The notes under the pieces: model-generated | Seen by the model: only the letters and a program-made list of their open reading frames with translations | Told to the model about the DNA's origin: nothing | Database searches by the model: none | From: Symsagittifera roscoffensis | Taxonomy: Eukaryota; Xenacoelomorpha; Acoela; Convolutidae | Assembly: GCF_963678635.1 (NCBI RefSeq) | Contig: NC_087062.1 | Span: forward strand, 15,981,789 to 16,045,788 | Length of the DNA: 64,000 nt | Direction: 5' to 3' | Translations under genes and position numbers: made by a program | Shown here: positions 23,546 to 34,149 of the stretch, piece by piece | How the letters are laid out: every line of letters begins with the position of its first letter | Numbering within the stretch: position 1 is the stretch's first letter

Positions 23546-26500
23546 CTAAAATTTACCAAAGTTGGAAGGTCAACATGTTAAACACCAAAATATGAGGCAT
23601 GAGCACATCAAAGTTAGATTTTTCCAATACCTTCACTTTTATATCCAATTATGTCAGTAAAAAACATAAATAACAAACATTGCGAAAAACTTCCATGACG
23701 TCAAGAGACCTAAAAATGATAAAACAAATTATAATTTTCAAGATCTGTGAACTTCTATTACTTTTATGATTGACACATTTTTAATGAACATTCCCAATTT
23801 GAGAAAACTACAACACTGCATAATTTTGTTATTCCGTTAGAAATTTTCATTTCATTTTTAACATATTAATCAGCTTATTGATAATAAAGCTCTTAATATT
23901 AATAGTAATAAAAATTGCGCATTAAAAACCACCATTTTCATTTTCTAAAACCAACTCAGCCTTCACTGCAACTTAATGTAAGTATCTAACCCAATTGAAC
24001 ATTATTCTCAACTCACCGAACCATATTGGTCACGTCTTTCGTCTTGCCAAAGTAGATATCATTGAGAGACAATCTACATTTCGTCTCCATTTCCTCGACC
24101 AACTCGCCAATATTTTTCACATGCGCTGGTCCAAAATCCCCAACTAACTCTTTATCTCCACCACTCTGTCTAGTTATGCTTCCTCCCAAATTCATGTTAC
24201 CCGACTTATCTGCGTCTGACTAAAACGAATATAGATTTTAATCAGAACAGTTGATATATAGAAGTCTGAAATTTATTTTCATTCAATCAACCTGAAGCCA
24301 AAGCATGATAGTTGTCGTGAGTTTGTAATGGGCACTTTTGTTTCCAGCCATTTCGGGTACGACTTCGATGACATTGATGGAGTCCCAACATCCCTTGACC
24401 TTAGCCTCCGGATCATTCACAGATTTTTTCATCAAAATAGCACCAGCGAAACCAGGATCAATGTCCCATAAGTAAACGGAAGACAGGCCACCTTCGTAGT
24501 AACTACAAGAAAAATCCGTGAACGAAAGCTTGTATATAATTCAAATCATTGCTCAAAGGGAACTTACAGTTCTCGGTACTTGTCGAAGGCTTCATTGGCA
24601 AATGTTTCAACTTCTCGCAATTTGTCTGACGGAACAATGCCGTCATCTAGGGGTGGGAAGTATAAATTACTAAAAGGCGATCTGAAACAAACGTTAGTGT
24701 TAGAAATTGATCAGACGACATTTCTAAACTTCTATCGTTTTTAAGGGGCAGAACGCTAATTCAGACCGCTTAAATAAATACAGGTTAATTTTTTCCTAAA
24801 ATCAAGTAGTAGTAGTAATAGTATATACTTTAGGGTAAGCCTAAGGGTTTTCACCCCTCAGTTTTCAAGCGGCACGAGTTTTCTCATACAGTTGCAGTGC
24901 ACGAGTCATTCTCATTAATGTTTCACAAAAAAAAGGTCCGATAAAGGTCGGTTTATCTTTTCTTGTTCATGATTGCGCAGGCTCCTTTGTACTATGTTCA
25001 ATAATTTGAGAGCTCGGATCCATGAATTTTCATCGCATCGCTGAAGACGACGCTAACGGACGTGGAACAACATTTGTTGTCGGGTAAAACCTCCACGGCT
25101 TATCTCAGGCAGGTTATCGGCCAACTAGTTTCCATAAAGCACAGAAACAAAAATGAGGATATCAAGTATTTCCATATCATCGACAGAACCATAAGTTTTG
25201 TAGCAAGCACCCTTTCTTTATACCCAGCTGTGTCACTGCTCATCCATGAAGCAGCTCTTTTCTGTAATTTTTCGACTTTCTTGCTGTTGGTTTTTCTAGG
25301 GTACCAGACCTGGGAGGCTGGGAGGCATAGGTCAATACTGGCCGCACATATCCTGCGTTAAGTTTAGTTTTGTTGCAAATGGTGCATTTTGATGTGTTTT
25401 TCATGAGCAAGTACAAAGACCTCCAGCTGCTGAGAGTTCGTTTGCAGCAGTTTTCACTCCATGATAGGTTTCTAGACATGATGACATCCTTCAGCAATCC
25501 CTTTTTTAATCGACAAATGGTATCTCCTGGTTCCGCTCCTTTAATGCAGAGGATGTTGGCTTTGCTCAAGTTCAGCGTCAAATCATTATCATAGCTCCGT
25601 TTTTCAATGTCAGAAGCTACTTTTCCTTCATTATACACTGAATTAATCACAACTTTATATATTCATAGGCTTTCCCGTCTTCAATTGCATCTGACAGATC
25701 ATTTGCAAAGACTCGAAACAATGTAGTTTCTTTATTGGCGAAGTTGCCCATCACATCTATGAACATAACGAAAACTCTTGGCTCGAATATCACTCGACAG
25801 CGCCTGAAGTCTACAAGTTGTCTTGCAGGGCGCTGCAACAATTAACTAGCGCAGGACTTGCACCTACGGTGCTTCAAATAGGTCGTTAAAAGTAAAAAGA
25901 GCTTCCGAAAACAAAAAAAGTTTTGAGCAGTAAAACTTAAAGGCCAGATTTGTACCCTGCCAGTGCCCCCTGAATATACCCTGATAGAACTCAATCATTA
26001 GGGTAGGGCTGAGAATTTCAAGAAGGATTAATTTTTTTTGTTAATTAAGTTTTTTTGAATTATCATACATCGCCACGTCTCGGGAACCAAAAGGATTTCT
26101 GCAGCTAATTTCAGAGGCCAGATTTGCATTGCCGAAGTGTACCTGACAATTCCCCGACTTGGGGTTGAGAAATTTAAGTTCTGTTAGTAAAATTCAGTTC
26201 TGTTCGTTGTTTTATATAACTTTTTTTGGAAAAAAAAATGAAATAATCATAAAAATCGCCATATCTCCTATATTAATAAGACTTGAGCAGGCACTCTTGA
26301 ACGCCAGAATGGCAATCCATGATTGCGCCATGACAGCACCCCACTAAAAAATGTCGAATTTCAGGTTCGGGTAGCTTTTTTTGAATCAGTTTTTTTGGAG
26401 AAAAAAAATGAAAAAATTATACAAAACGCCATATCTCGAAAACCTAAAGGAATTCAGCAGTCATAATTGGAAGCCATATTATCAACTATTGACTGTACGC

Positions 26501-28546
26501 TGACACCACTCCACTATAGGTTCGGTGAACTTTTATATCCAACATTTTTTAAAAAGAAAATTCAAGAAAATCATTAAAACGCAATATCTCAAACTAAAAA
26601 AGGATTCCAGCCGTTACTTTTGGATGGCTAACTTGCAACCCCTGAAAGCTTCCAAGTGTAGGGTTGTGAATTTCAGTTTCGATTAGTTTTTTTTAAATCT
26701 AGGTTTATTGAAATAAAGTGAAAAAATCATAAAACTACGTTTATTGAAATAAAGTGAAAAAATCATAAGAAACGCCTTAACTCGATAAAGAGAAGGATTC
26801 GAGCAGTCATACTAAGACGCCAAATTTGCAGACCCTGAGTGTACCCTGACATCGCTCCACTATAGGGTTCAGAATTCCAAGTTTGGTTATTTTTTTTATA
26901 TCAATAACTTTATTTAAAACATGAAAAAACCATTTAAAACATCTCGAAAGTACCCCTCTATAGAGTTGAGAACTTAATCTTTAGTTAAAAAGATTGTTTT
27001 AAAAAAAATTTGATAAGCTTTTGATACTTTGATATGTTGCGAATATACGAAAAATGTAGATTTAAAACATTCGCGTTTTAACAGATTTCAAAATGCGACT
27101 TGAGTAAACATTTCAACCCTTACAATGTTTTAGACTTTTAACAGACCAACATAGCGACTTCTTAATCATGTGCCAAGTAAAAGTTCTTCAGCATTACAAA
27201 ATACGATACAGCGTAAAGATGCATAAATTCTTGCGTTAAACATGCAACAAAAAACAGGTTGAAAAAGCTTGAACATACCAGCAGAAACTTCTTAAACATG
27301 TGTCAAGTAAAACGCAAAATAAACACAGGGGCGAAGTTGCACTTCGCACACACAAGCAAAAATATGACCGATAACGGTACTGGGGAAAAAAGAATGAGTT
27401 AACCTTTGAGTCTGCTAAATTCTTGAGTGACGCACACCACTTATGAGTCTACATAATTGCGAAGTGACGCAAGCCAATTATGACGCATTAGCAGTACCAA
27501 TCAATTTGAAAAAAAAAAAAGAAATTTACCAACTAACATGCCTCAATTTATAGAGCGAACGCATTTTAACTAGTATACGAAAAGTTCATTGAAAACATCC
27601 GACCGTGCCCACGTTCGAACCCTCTTATTTTGTTTCGGGTATCCTTCCCTACCTCTAGGCTTAGATCCATGATACCTGGAAGCCAAAATGTCTTTTTGTA
27701 ATATAATAGCCCGTGTTAATATCCTCAGCCTTGACTGTACTTAATAGCTAGTTATTGATCAAAATGAACACATTTTGTCGCAACAATATTGAAACAATGT
27801 TGAAAAAAAGAGAGAGTTCATACTACCACACAATCTTTGCTTGTGTAATACTATAGATGGATAGATAATGTATAGACAGATAGATAGATGTATAGATTGT
27901 TCTAAAATCGAAAAGAAATACAATAACTGGAAATTGGCAACTTATTCAACAATTGGACCCAATTATTGCAATTATCGTTAAAAAGAATAATTCGACAACT
28001 CAAATCTCAATGTAAGATTAAAAACATTACCCTACATAAAACAAAATTCACATCTATCCTGCATTGAACTTTTAAATTACTAATTCTTCGGTGAGATCAA
28101 TTTAGCATCCCAAAACTCTGCATACTTTTAGAAACGGGATTTAATTGGAAAAAAAGAATACAATTGTGGCAAATTTTCTACTCGCCTTCACTTCGGCGGT
28201 TACAATAATAGTATTGTCAAATACATGAAAGGATGGACAACTGAACTTCCCTGTGAGAGTCTCCGTCACGATTGTAATCACACACGAGGAAATCTTTGCC
28301 CACGCCATCGTCTCGGACGACTTTCAGAGGCTGGTCTACCGATGACAAAAGATCTGCGCATAATTCAGGAACCAGATCCACGACCTTACTCAAATTTTGT
28401 TCGACATATTGCGGAGGCAGCCGACGCATTAGATCAAGAGCACAGTCCATCTTATCAACAGCAGACTAAAAAAAGTTTTCTTTCAAGTCTGAAACTATAA
28501 AAACATAAACAATAAATAGCCAAAATGAAAAACTCCGCCTTACCAT
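23458..28546 (-). CDS. F-actin capping protein subunit beta (CapZ beta), six coding exons
   Basis: The CDS is assembled from exons 28544-28546, 28251-28465, 24568-24681, 24292-24502, 24017-24219 and 23458-23545. These sum to 834 nt, or 277 residues plus stop, which is the family's usual length. Conserved blocks appear in order: [54 protein letters not shown] and IYFGKTKDV. The protein pairs with the alpha subunit to cap actin filament barbed ends; the C-terminal helix (last ~30 residues) is the actin-binding tentacle. The start is an ATG immediately before a GTAAGG donor, giving [11 protein letters not shown], which matches the N-terminal length of animal homologues. Intron 2 (24682-28250) holds a LINE fragment and tandem repeats. 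Its donor reads GG rather than GT; the other four introns are GT-AG. Confidence 0.92.
24017..24219 (-). CDS. Capping protein beta, exon 5
   Basis: Encodes [14 protein letters not shown] through [11 protein letters not shown] plus the first two bases of Arg. Donor GTGAGT; downstream intron of 471 nt. Confidence 0.93.
24292..24502 (-). CDS. Capping protein beta, exon 4
   Basis: Encodes [15 protein letters not shown] through TIMLWLQ. Acceptor cttgtag, donor GTTGAT; downstream intron of 72 nt, phase 0. Confidence 0.92.
24568..24681 (-). CDS. Capping protein beta, exon 3
   Basis: Encodes [14 protein letters not shown] through FDKYREL. Acceptor tttcag, donor GTAAGT; downstream intron of 65 nt. 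Confidence 0.92.
24820..25841 (-). pseudogene. Degenerate LINE reverse transcriptase fragment inside capping gene intron 2
   Basis: Minus-strand broken frames give an FANDLSDA block (a decayed FADDLK box) near 25700, then [16 protein letters not shown] and [26 protein letters not shown] follows near 25340-25400. A C-terminal [14 protein letters not shown] end lies near 24870-24910. The order fits the palm-thumb and C-terminus of a LINE ORF2. The 3' end runs into a tac/tact simple repeat near 24805. Same strand as the host gene. Non-functional. Confidence 0.8.
25942..26950. repeat. Tandem array, six diverged units of about 130-193 bp, intronic
   Basis: Unit starts (gccagatttg or variants) are at about 25942, 26114, 26302, 26472, 26626 and 26819. 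Each unit contains a ccctga(c)ac...ccactatagggtt block, a T-rich block, and aaaaatcataaaaacgccat followed by atctcgaaa. The fifth unit has an internal 37-bp duplication. It lies wholly within intron 2 of the capping gene. Confidence 0.8.
27331..27347. repeat. Dispersed gcgaag/cttcgc hairpin
   Basis: GCGAAG-TTGCA-CTTCGC, a perfect 6-bp stem preceded by acacaggg and followed by acacacaagc, as in the other dispersed copies. Confidence 0.55.
27603..27670 (-). repeat. tRNA-derived SINE-like head, copy 6
   Basis: Minus strand shows AGCCTAGAGGTAGGG (A-box like) and GGGTTCGAACG (B box) at tRNA-like spacing. Intronic in the capping gene, same strand. Confidence 0.6.
27853..27902. repeat. Imperfect GATA/TAGA microsatellite
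   Basis: Interrupted tagatagatg/gatagata units over about 50 bp. Confidence 0.7.
28251..28465 (-). CDS. Capping protein beta, exon 2
   Basis: Encodes [15 protein letters not shown] through NRDGDSHR. The acceptor is ttttttag. The exon must end at 28251 to join exon 3 in frame, and the intron then starts GGAAGT. Confidence 0.9.
28544..28546 (-). CDS. Capping protein beta, coding exon 1 (start codon only)
   Basis: ATG followed directly by GTAAGG. Splicing to the acceptor at 28466 removes a 78-nt intron and keeps phase 0. An alternative start in exon 2 at 28450 (MDCAL) would omit five residues. Another ATG plus donor at 28819-28824 would give MK instead of M. Confidence 0.6.
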
Positions 28547-30756
28547 TTCAGATTATCTGAAAAAAAGCAAAATTATTCTTTTCAGGGTTTAAAAATAAGA
28601 TCTGCTACAACTATGGCCTGCTGACTATAACAACTATCAAGAAAATCACATTTCGTTGGTGAGTTTAAATTTTTACAACCAACTACATGCAATCGATATA
28701 TTCTCGAAAAACTATCGAAACCATTGAAAACCCCTATTGAGTACCAAGCGCACTTTTTCTGTAGAAAAAAAACAGCCACACTCGACATACATTTCGAATG
28801 ACGCGAAGCTGAGCTTACCTTCATATACGGCGTAGAAACACAAACATATAATAAATATGGAGGCGATAAGAGACCTTCACAAACATTGGCCAAAAAATTA
28901 TCAACTCTTCGAAGGCTAACAGTGTTTAAAAAATGAATGAATAGAATTACAGAAAAAAAACGTATTTTATCCTAAAATAGCCTCGCCCCTCATCAAAGTT
29001 AAATTATAGCTTCCCCTTAAGTTTATTGACTATAAAGCAAACAGTTGTGCTTCCAAATTTACGAGAAGCTATCAGAATACTTACGAGAATGAGCCATTCG
29101 ACCAGAATGCGATATGGTTTTATTCGAATATGGAACGCAATATACGCGAAAAAGGAAGGCTAAACAGGAGTATCGAAATTATTTTTTTAATTTTTCGATT
29201 TGAGGTGGCATGACGCATGACAATGCATTTTTTGCAACAACTAAAAACCGCGGAAATTGGAACAGCAGTTTCGCTAAAAGAAATCAGACGACAAATATAA
29301 GGAACGACAGATAATTGCAATTACGATTGATACATTACACGAACAAGAGAAGCCGTCCGAGTAGGATCAATTTTGCAGTTACAATAATTACTGACGTTAT
29401 TTTACCAATCGGGAAGGCTGGGGTTTCGATAAGAAACTCTTCCGTATAATGAAGAAGACTTCTTCAACGATGACTGCACAATTCTGCGGAACGGTCTTTC
29501 GTTGAACGAAATTACTGTACTTTATAACAACACTTAGCTCTCTGGATGGTGCGTACCCACGGAGCCGCATTCCCGGGTAGCCCAAAAACTAAATACCTCC
29601 GGTTTTAATTAAATTAAATCAGAAAACTCTTCACTAAATTGAGACGCATTTTGATTGGACAAAAAGTGCCTCCAAATTTTGCAGCCTGTTAGCTAACAAA
29701 ATTCCGAACATTTTTAAGAGATTTGATTGGCTAATACTTTTACTATCATTGAATTAATTAACAACAGAAGCACGACTACTACAGGGATTCGACCCCGACC
29801 CCCTCGCCAACCGAAGGGTCGCTCTTTGGTATTTTTTATGATATCCATTTTCGGCCGACAAACCCTAAAATTTTTCAATACATACTAATTTTGAAGGGTA
29901 GACGCGCTGAAAAACGATTTTTTTTTATCAAAAATTTTCCAAAAAATCCCAAAAACTGCATTTTTGGAATGTTTTTTTTTTAAAAAACATTTGTCGCTCC
30001 TCCCCCTCTCGAGAAAACCATAGATCCGCCCTTGCTTTGTCTCGACTCTGATTGGTTAAAAGTGTGAATATTGTAGTTGTTGTTGTTATGAATTTCCAAC
30101 GTCGCTGGAGGAAACTCTTCCTATGAAGCCCAATGTCTCCAGTTGTTTCTGCATGAGTGACATTCACATGCGTACTGCCATGAACAGGAGTTGTGGTGAT
30201 TGTATTTTCTGAATACGCGGTTGTCTAAACACTGCTACGTAATCCCCTATGGTACCTAGCAACGAATCTCCCCTATTCCCTATTAAGGAATTGGTAAGGG
30301 GGTAGGAGGGTGGAGAATTGTTAAGTAGATCCAAAATTTCGGCTATCCGGGAACAAATTTATTTTTCGGCTATCCGGGAACGAATTTATTTTTCGGCTAT
30401 CCGGGTATTCCGCTCCGTGACACGCCACCCTCTGGATAAGGTCCCAAATTTGATTTAACCAACATCAGATTTCATTTGCAGAATTTGAGGAGCAGGAAAG
30501 GGTCGATCCATCTCCAATGGATAGGGTATTTTTCTCTACTAAAGAAAAATAGAAGTGATAATAATGTAACCGCCGTTTGAGAAATAAATTTGGACGCCCT
30601 AACTACTTCCTTAAACGACGAATTACTAAACACCATGAACGCCGAGAACTTCGAACAAACACAAACTTTATTCGTCAGTCTTAAATCGAGGAAGCTCAAT
30701 TATCAAACTGTGCAAAACAATTACAAGAAGACTTTAAAATAGCTACATTCATCATA
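28547..30756. other. Upstream of the capping gene; no recognised gene
   Basis: About 2.2 kb up to the E1 element. It should hold the capping gene promoter and any 5' UTR, but no core promoter is obvious. A partial tRNA-like segment with a minus-strand B box (GGGTCGAATCCC) is at about 29776-29830. A short tandem repeat is at 30337-30412. Minus-strand ORFs of 60-103 codons here match nothing I recognise. Confidence 0.45.
30337..30412. repeat. Tandem repeat, three units of ~27 bp
   Basis: ttcggctatccgggaac is repeated at intervals of about 27 bp, each joined by aaatttattt. Confidence 0.8.
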
Positions 30757-31659
30757 TGTAACATTCGTCTACTGCAGTCACACATGAGGCTTAAGAAAAA
30801 TAGGCCCTATAACCATTGGCTCAAGAGTCAGGGACACTATCTCTTGTGTTTTTCACCTCAAATCAGTCGGAGCCAATTCGGTTCGCTTGTGACATGAGAC
30901 TACGACCCGTTACAGCTTAAAGGCTACTACTAAAATATCCCCCCACTCTAGAATTAGAAACGTCCCCATACTTAGGTCTCTAGATACCCAAAATACATGA
31001 ACGCCGTTAAAAACCGGGTCGGAACAATCCGCTAAGTTACTTTTTATTAGACAGTGGAACTTTGATCCATTTCAGATGGATCAACCTAAAACTCGCCTTA
31101 CCTCAACATAACAATTATAAAACACACTCTAGAAATTTAAATTAGTACTCACATTGTAGCACGCTCAAGCACCAGGAAGTAAATAAGTCGGTGAGCAACT
31201 CAAGAATCAATAAAGTAATTAAAATGAGTTTAATGTTAGTCAGTTTTAATAACAAGAACAAGTTTTTACTCTAGACTGTAAGTTCTCGTGAACCATTGGG
31301 ACACTCTAGCTGTCCACCTTTCCACCGAAGGTTCACTCTAGTCCAGTTTAGAATAATACTCCAATCACAACAATCCAGTTCGTGGGAATGCGCTCGTCTC
31401 TGTTTTAGATGGGACAGCTCTACTCTCGATTATTATTGCTACTGAAATTGCGAATAGCAATTTCCCACTGATTTTTCTAGCAACTTTCCCGCGATTGTCA
31501 CTCGATCGTTCTGACTTCTCTTTTCTGATTTTCAGTTATCGCGAAAAAAACGTGCATGACAGGTTCCATTCGAAATTTTGAAAAATTAAATTTCACTCCA
31601 AAATTAAGTGCTTTTTGCTTCTCTCAAGGTCAAACTTCCAAATATGACCGACTGGCACA
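30757..31659 (-). repeat. E1 3' LTR
   Basis: Downstream LTR of the minus-strand element; 903 bp, TG...CA ends. The LTR edge is fixed by the adjoining purine tract on the inner side. A small plus-strand ORF here (31556-31924) is not a gene. Confidence 0.92.
31043..31048 (-). terminator. AATAAA polyadenylation signal in the E1 3' LTR
   Basis: Minus-strand AATAAA about 70 nt downstream of a TATA-like TTTTATAATT (31113-31122), the arrangement expected for U3-R of an LTR. The same pair occurs in the 5' LTR (53104-53109 and 53174-53183). Confidence 0.55.
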
Positions 31660-31671
31660 TACTCCCCGGAC
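31660..31671 (-). promoter_or_regulatory. Polypurine tract of E1
   Basis: Minus-strand gtccGGGGAGTA directly precedes the 3' LTR. This is the expected place for the plus-strand DNA primer site, although the tract is short. Confidence 0.5.
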
Positions 31672-32214
31672 TCGAGATCGATGTCCTCATCGCGTGCTGT
31701 CTTCTGTCAGTGAGTCCCAGAAAACCGAGTGTTACTCAAGATACAGTGCCAGTGGTCATTTACAGAAGTTTGCAGCAGACTTAAGCTTATCTACACCCCA
31801 AAATTCACAGCCATGTAAAATTTTCACACTATCGCTAAACAGCAATCAAAATCTGCACACACCTGCACCCTTGAATTCTCGCTTTTCAAGCCAATTTAAA
31901 ATTTCTTTTGTCCCATTCAATTAGGAAATTGTCATGCAGCATTTTCGTTTATATAATAGATATAGCATATTAATAACAATATCTTGTTTTGTTAAAATTT
32001 CTTTTTCGTGAACCCAGGTTTCACCCGGATCCACGCTCAAGCCCCCTTTCCCTCTCAAGACTCAAGATCCATTCGAGCCACCTGCTCATCTCGCACTCTT
32101 CGCCTTGGAGGTACTGCACCCTGAAGTACTAGATACGGCAAACTGTCTCAACAGTTCCTCTTCATCATCGGAGCTAATCACAATCTCCTCCCAAGCCTTC
32201 AGCTGCTCGTAGGA
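31672..32214 (-). other. E1 3' untranslated region
   Basis: About 540 bp between the stop of the last accessory ORF and the purine tract. No ORF or repeat of note. Confidence 0.6.
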
Positions 32215-34140
32215 TCAAATCCATTCTCTTTGCTCTTGCAACCTCTTTGCTTGGTTGGGTAGTGCCTTCACCCTAGATTCCCGGTTCAAACAAAAGGAGT
32301 TGTGCAGGCTCAAGCTCACGTTCTTTGCCAGGTCCTCCTCTAGTATCGATTCCCTCGCCTTGGTATTGTCTCTAGACATTTTACCCACTCTCTTCCATCC
32401 TGTCGTGATTGCATTACGATGGGTTAACAGGGGTCTCTTGAAAGCTTCCGGCCCAATCTCGGCCTGGAACTGTCGATACTCCTTTTGATGTTTTCTCATG
32501 TGATCTTTCGTTGTCATGTACAACCAGGACGTCAGCGTCGACCGAAACCATGGGAAGTACCTCAAACGGCTCCAGACATGTCTGACTTCCGTTGGTATGG
32601 CGAATACCTTGCACGCAGTCTCAAACAACTCGAGTCTCCTACTGTAGTCTATCGCGTATATTGACTCAGCCGTTGGCGTCCCCGCTTCCCGATACTTCGT
32701 TATATTCTCTTCTATCCATCTCAGAGCCAACATCGTACTCACTACCAAGATCGTCACCTTCTGTCGGTGATCCGGTAGTCCGATCGACCGGATTTCTTCC
32801 GTATCCCATACCAGGCAAAGGTTCTTGTGATCTGGATACCACACCGTTTGCGCCAAACAGTGGCATGGGCATTCTCCATGGGTGATCTCAATGCTCCTGA
32901 GGTTACGCTCCCCCGAGGTTTCCAAGAGAGGCTCAAGCTCCATCATTTTCTCATGCATCGTGTCGTTATCTTCCAGGTTTGGAGCACTTCCCACAGGTTT
33001 TCCGATCACGTTTTGTCTCTCGTGATCGCTTGTGTTCTCTCTCTCCAACTTCAAAAGTTCTTCTCCCCAGATTTCACTCAAGTCATCTCTCAATTCTTTT
33101 GGTACTGTCCCTCTGATTTTTCTCAACAACTTGTGCGAGTGATGCGATATCCTAGCCAACCTCACGCACTTGGGCACTGAGAAGGCCTTGTCCACCAGTA
33201 CTCTCTGGCTGGATGCTTCCACCATCGCCATGTGCAGTGGGTAGTGACTTCCGCACAAGTTGGCCATCATTGACCCTATCAGGGATTTTGCGTTCAATGG
33301 CAGGCCATAAGCTTCGCTCATGGGAAACCCCATTTCTGCCTCAAGACCAACTTTCCAGCTCCGGATGTGTTTTTGAGTCACCTGCAACACCCCAGGCCAT
33401 GATTCTACGCTCAACGCCGTCACCCAATGGTGTTCAGACTCTAGTCTTTCCAATGACTGCAAACTACACATTCTCGAGAAGAATCCGAGAGCTGTCGCTA
33501 TATTCACCGTGGTTCTCGCGTAACACTCCGCTACTATTTGCACTTCACTTCTCTCCCTTTCCGTGATGTCTTCAAACCAAGTGACCAGGTCTTCTTTTTG
33601 AAAGGACAGTATTCTGACGCATGACCGTCCATCGCAGGTGTGCTCCCCGTTTCCACACGTCGAATCCAGACAGCTACCCGGCTCCAATTTCTTCGCTGAC
33701 CCGGGATTGTTCGTCTTTTCGCTTGGCTCTTGCATCTGAGGTAAGATTAGCTTATGCAGCACACTCAACTTTGCCAGATCTTCATCTTCCGTTGGTGCTA
33801 GCCTCACTCGCTCGGTGGTTTCCTCGATCAGACTCGCGTGGGGATGTGGACACCAGGAGGGTCTTAATAGCTTCCATACCACTCCCAAATTCGTGGTTAA
33901 CAAGCCATTTCCATCGCCCATGTTCACTTCAACTCTCTTGTTCGAGCGCGGTATGCTTACCACCTCTGGTGTTTTCTCAAGAATCAGGCCCAAGCTCGGC
34001 CCCTCTTTTTCCACAGCGTCTATTTCCATTATTCTTTCTGTCCAAAACTTCAGTAGCTCCGCTACCTCATGGTTTCTGTGGGCGCCTCCAGTTTCCGAGT
34101 CTAAGAAGGGGTCGTAGGCTATTCCCATTACTCCCGACAC
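32215..34140 (-). CDS. E1 accessory ORF C, unrecognised protein
   Basis: Open frame ending at 32215; the first ATG is at 34128-34126 (MGIAYDPFLDSETGG), giving about 637 residues. The codons just upstream include GTG but no ATG. No domain is recognised. Visible features are a Cys-rich patch near residues 160-180 (CLDSTCGNGEHTCDGRSC), a second CPCHC cluster near 420 that could bind metal, and a mostly alpha-helical charged remainder with a basic C-terminus. No signal peptide and no clear membrane segment, so it is not a classical envelope protein. The start is coupled to a 4-codon mini-ORF by a TAATG overlap just after ORF B's stop, suggesting reinitiation. Long plus-strand ORFs across it are shadows. 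Confidence 0.75.
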   Translation of the reverse strand: MSGVMGIAYDPFLDSETGGAHRNHEVAELLKFWTERIMEIDAVEKEGPSLGLILEKTPEVVSIPRSNKRVEVNMGDGNGLLTTNLGVVWKLLRPSWCPHPHASLIEETTERVRLAPTEDEDLAKLSVLHKLILPQMQEPSEKTNNPGSAKKLEPGSCLDSTCGNGEHTCDGRSCVRILSFQKEDLVTWFEDITERERSEVQIVAECYARTTVNIATALGFFSRMCSLQSLERLESEHHWVTALSVESWPGVLQVTQKHIRSWKVGLEAEMGFPMSEAYGLPLNAKSLIGSMMANLCGSHYPLHMAMVEASSQRVLVDKAFSVPKCVRLARISHHSHKLLRKIRGTVPKELRDDLSEIWGEELLKLERENTSDHERQNVIGKPVGSAPNLEDNDTMHEKMMELEPLLETSGERNLRSIEITHGECPCHCLAQTVWYPDHKNLCLVWDTEEIRSIGLPDHRQKVTILVVSTMLALRWIEENITKYREAGTPTAESIYAIDYSRRLELFETACKVFAIPTEVRHVWSRLRYFPWFRSTLTSWLYMTTKDHMRKHQKEYRQFQAEIGPEAFKRPLLTHRNAITTGWKRVGKMSRDNTKARESILEEDLAKNVSLSLHNSFCLNRESRVKALPNQAKRLQEQREWI

Positions 34141-34149
34141 ATATTGGTA

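Noticed and set aside
28582-28893. 103-codon minus-strand ORF upstream of the capping gene
   Set aside because: No recognisable motif, overlaps a dispersed hairpin motif, and no splice logic ties it to the capping gene.
31556-31924. 122-codon ORF in the E1 LTR region, repeated at 53617
   Set aside because: It crosses the LTR boundary, is on the antisense strand of the element and diverges at once outside the LTR.
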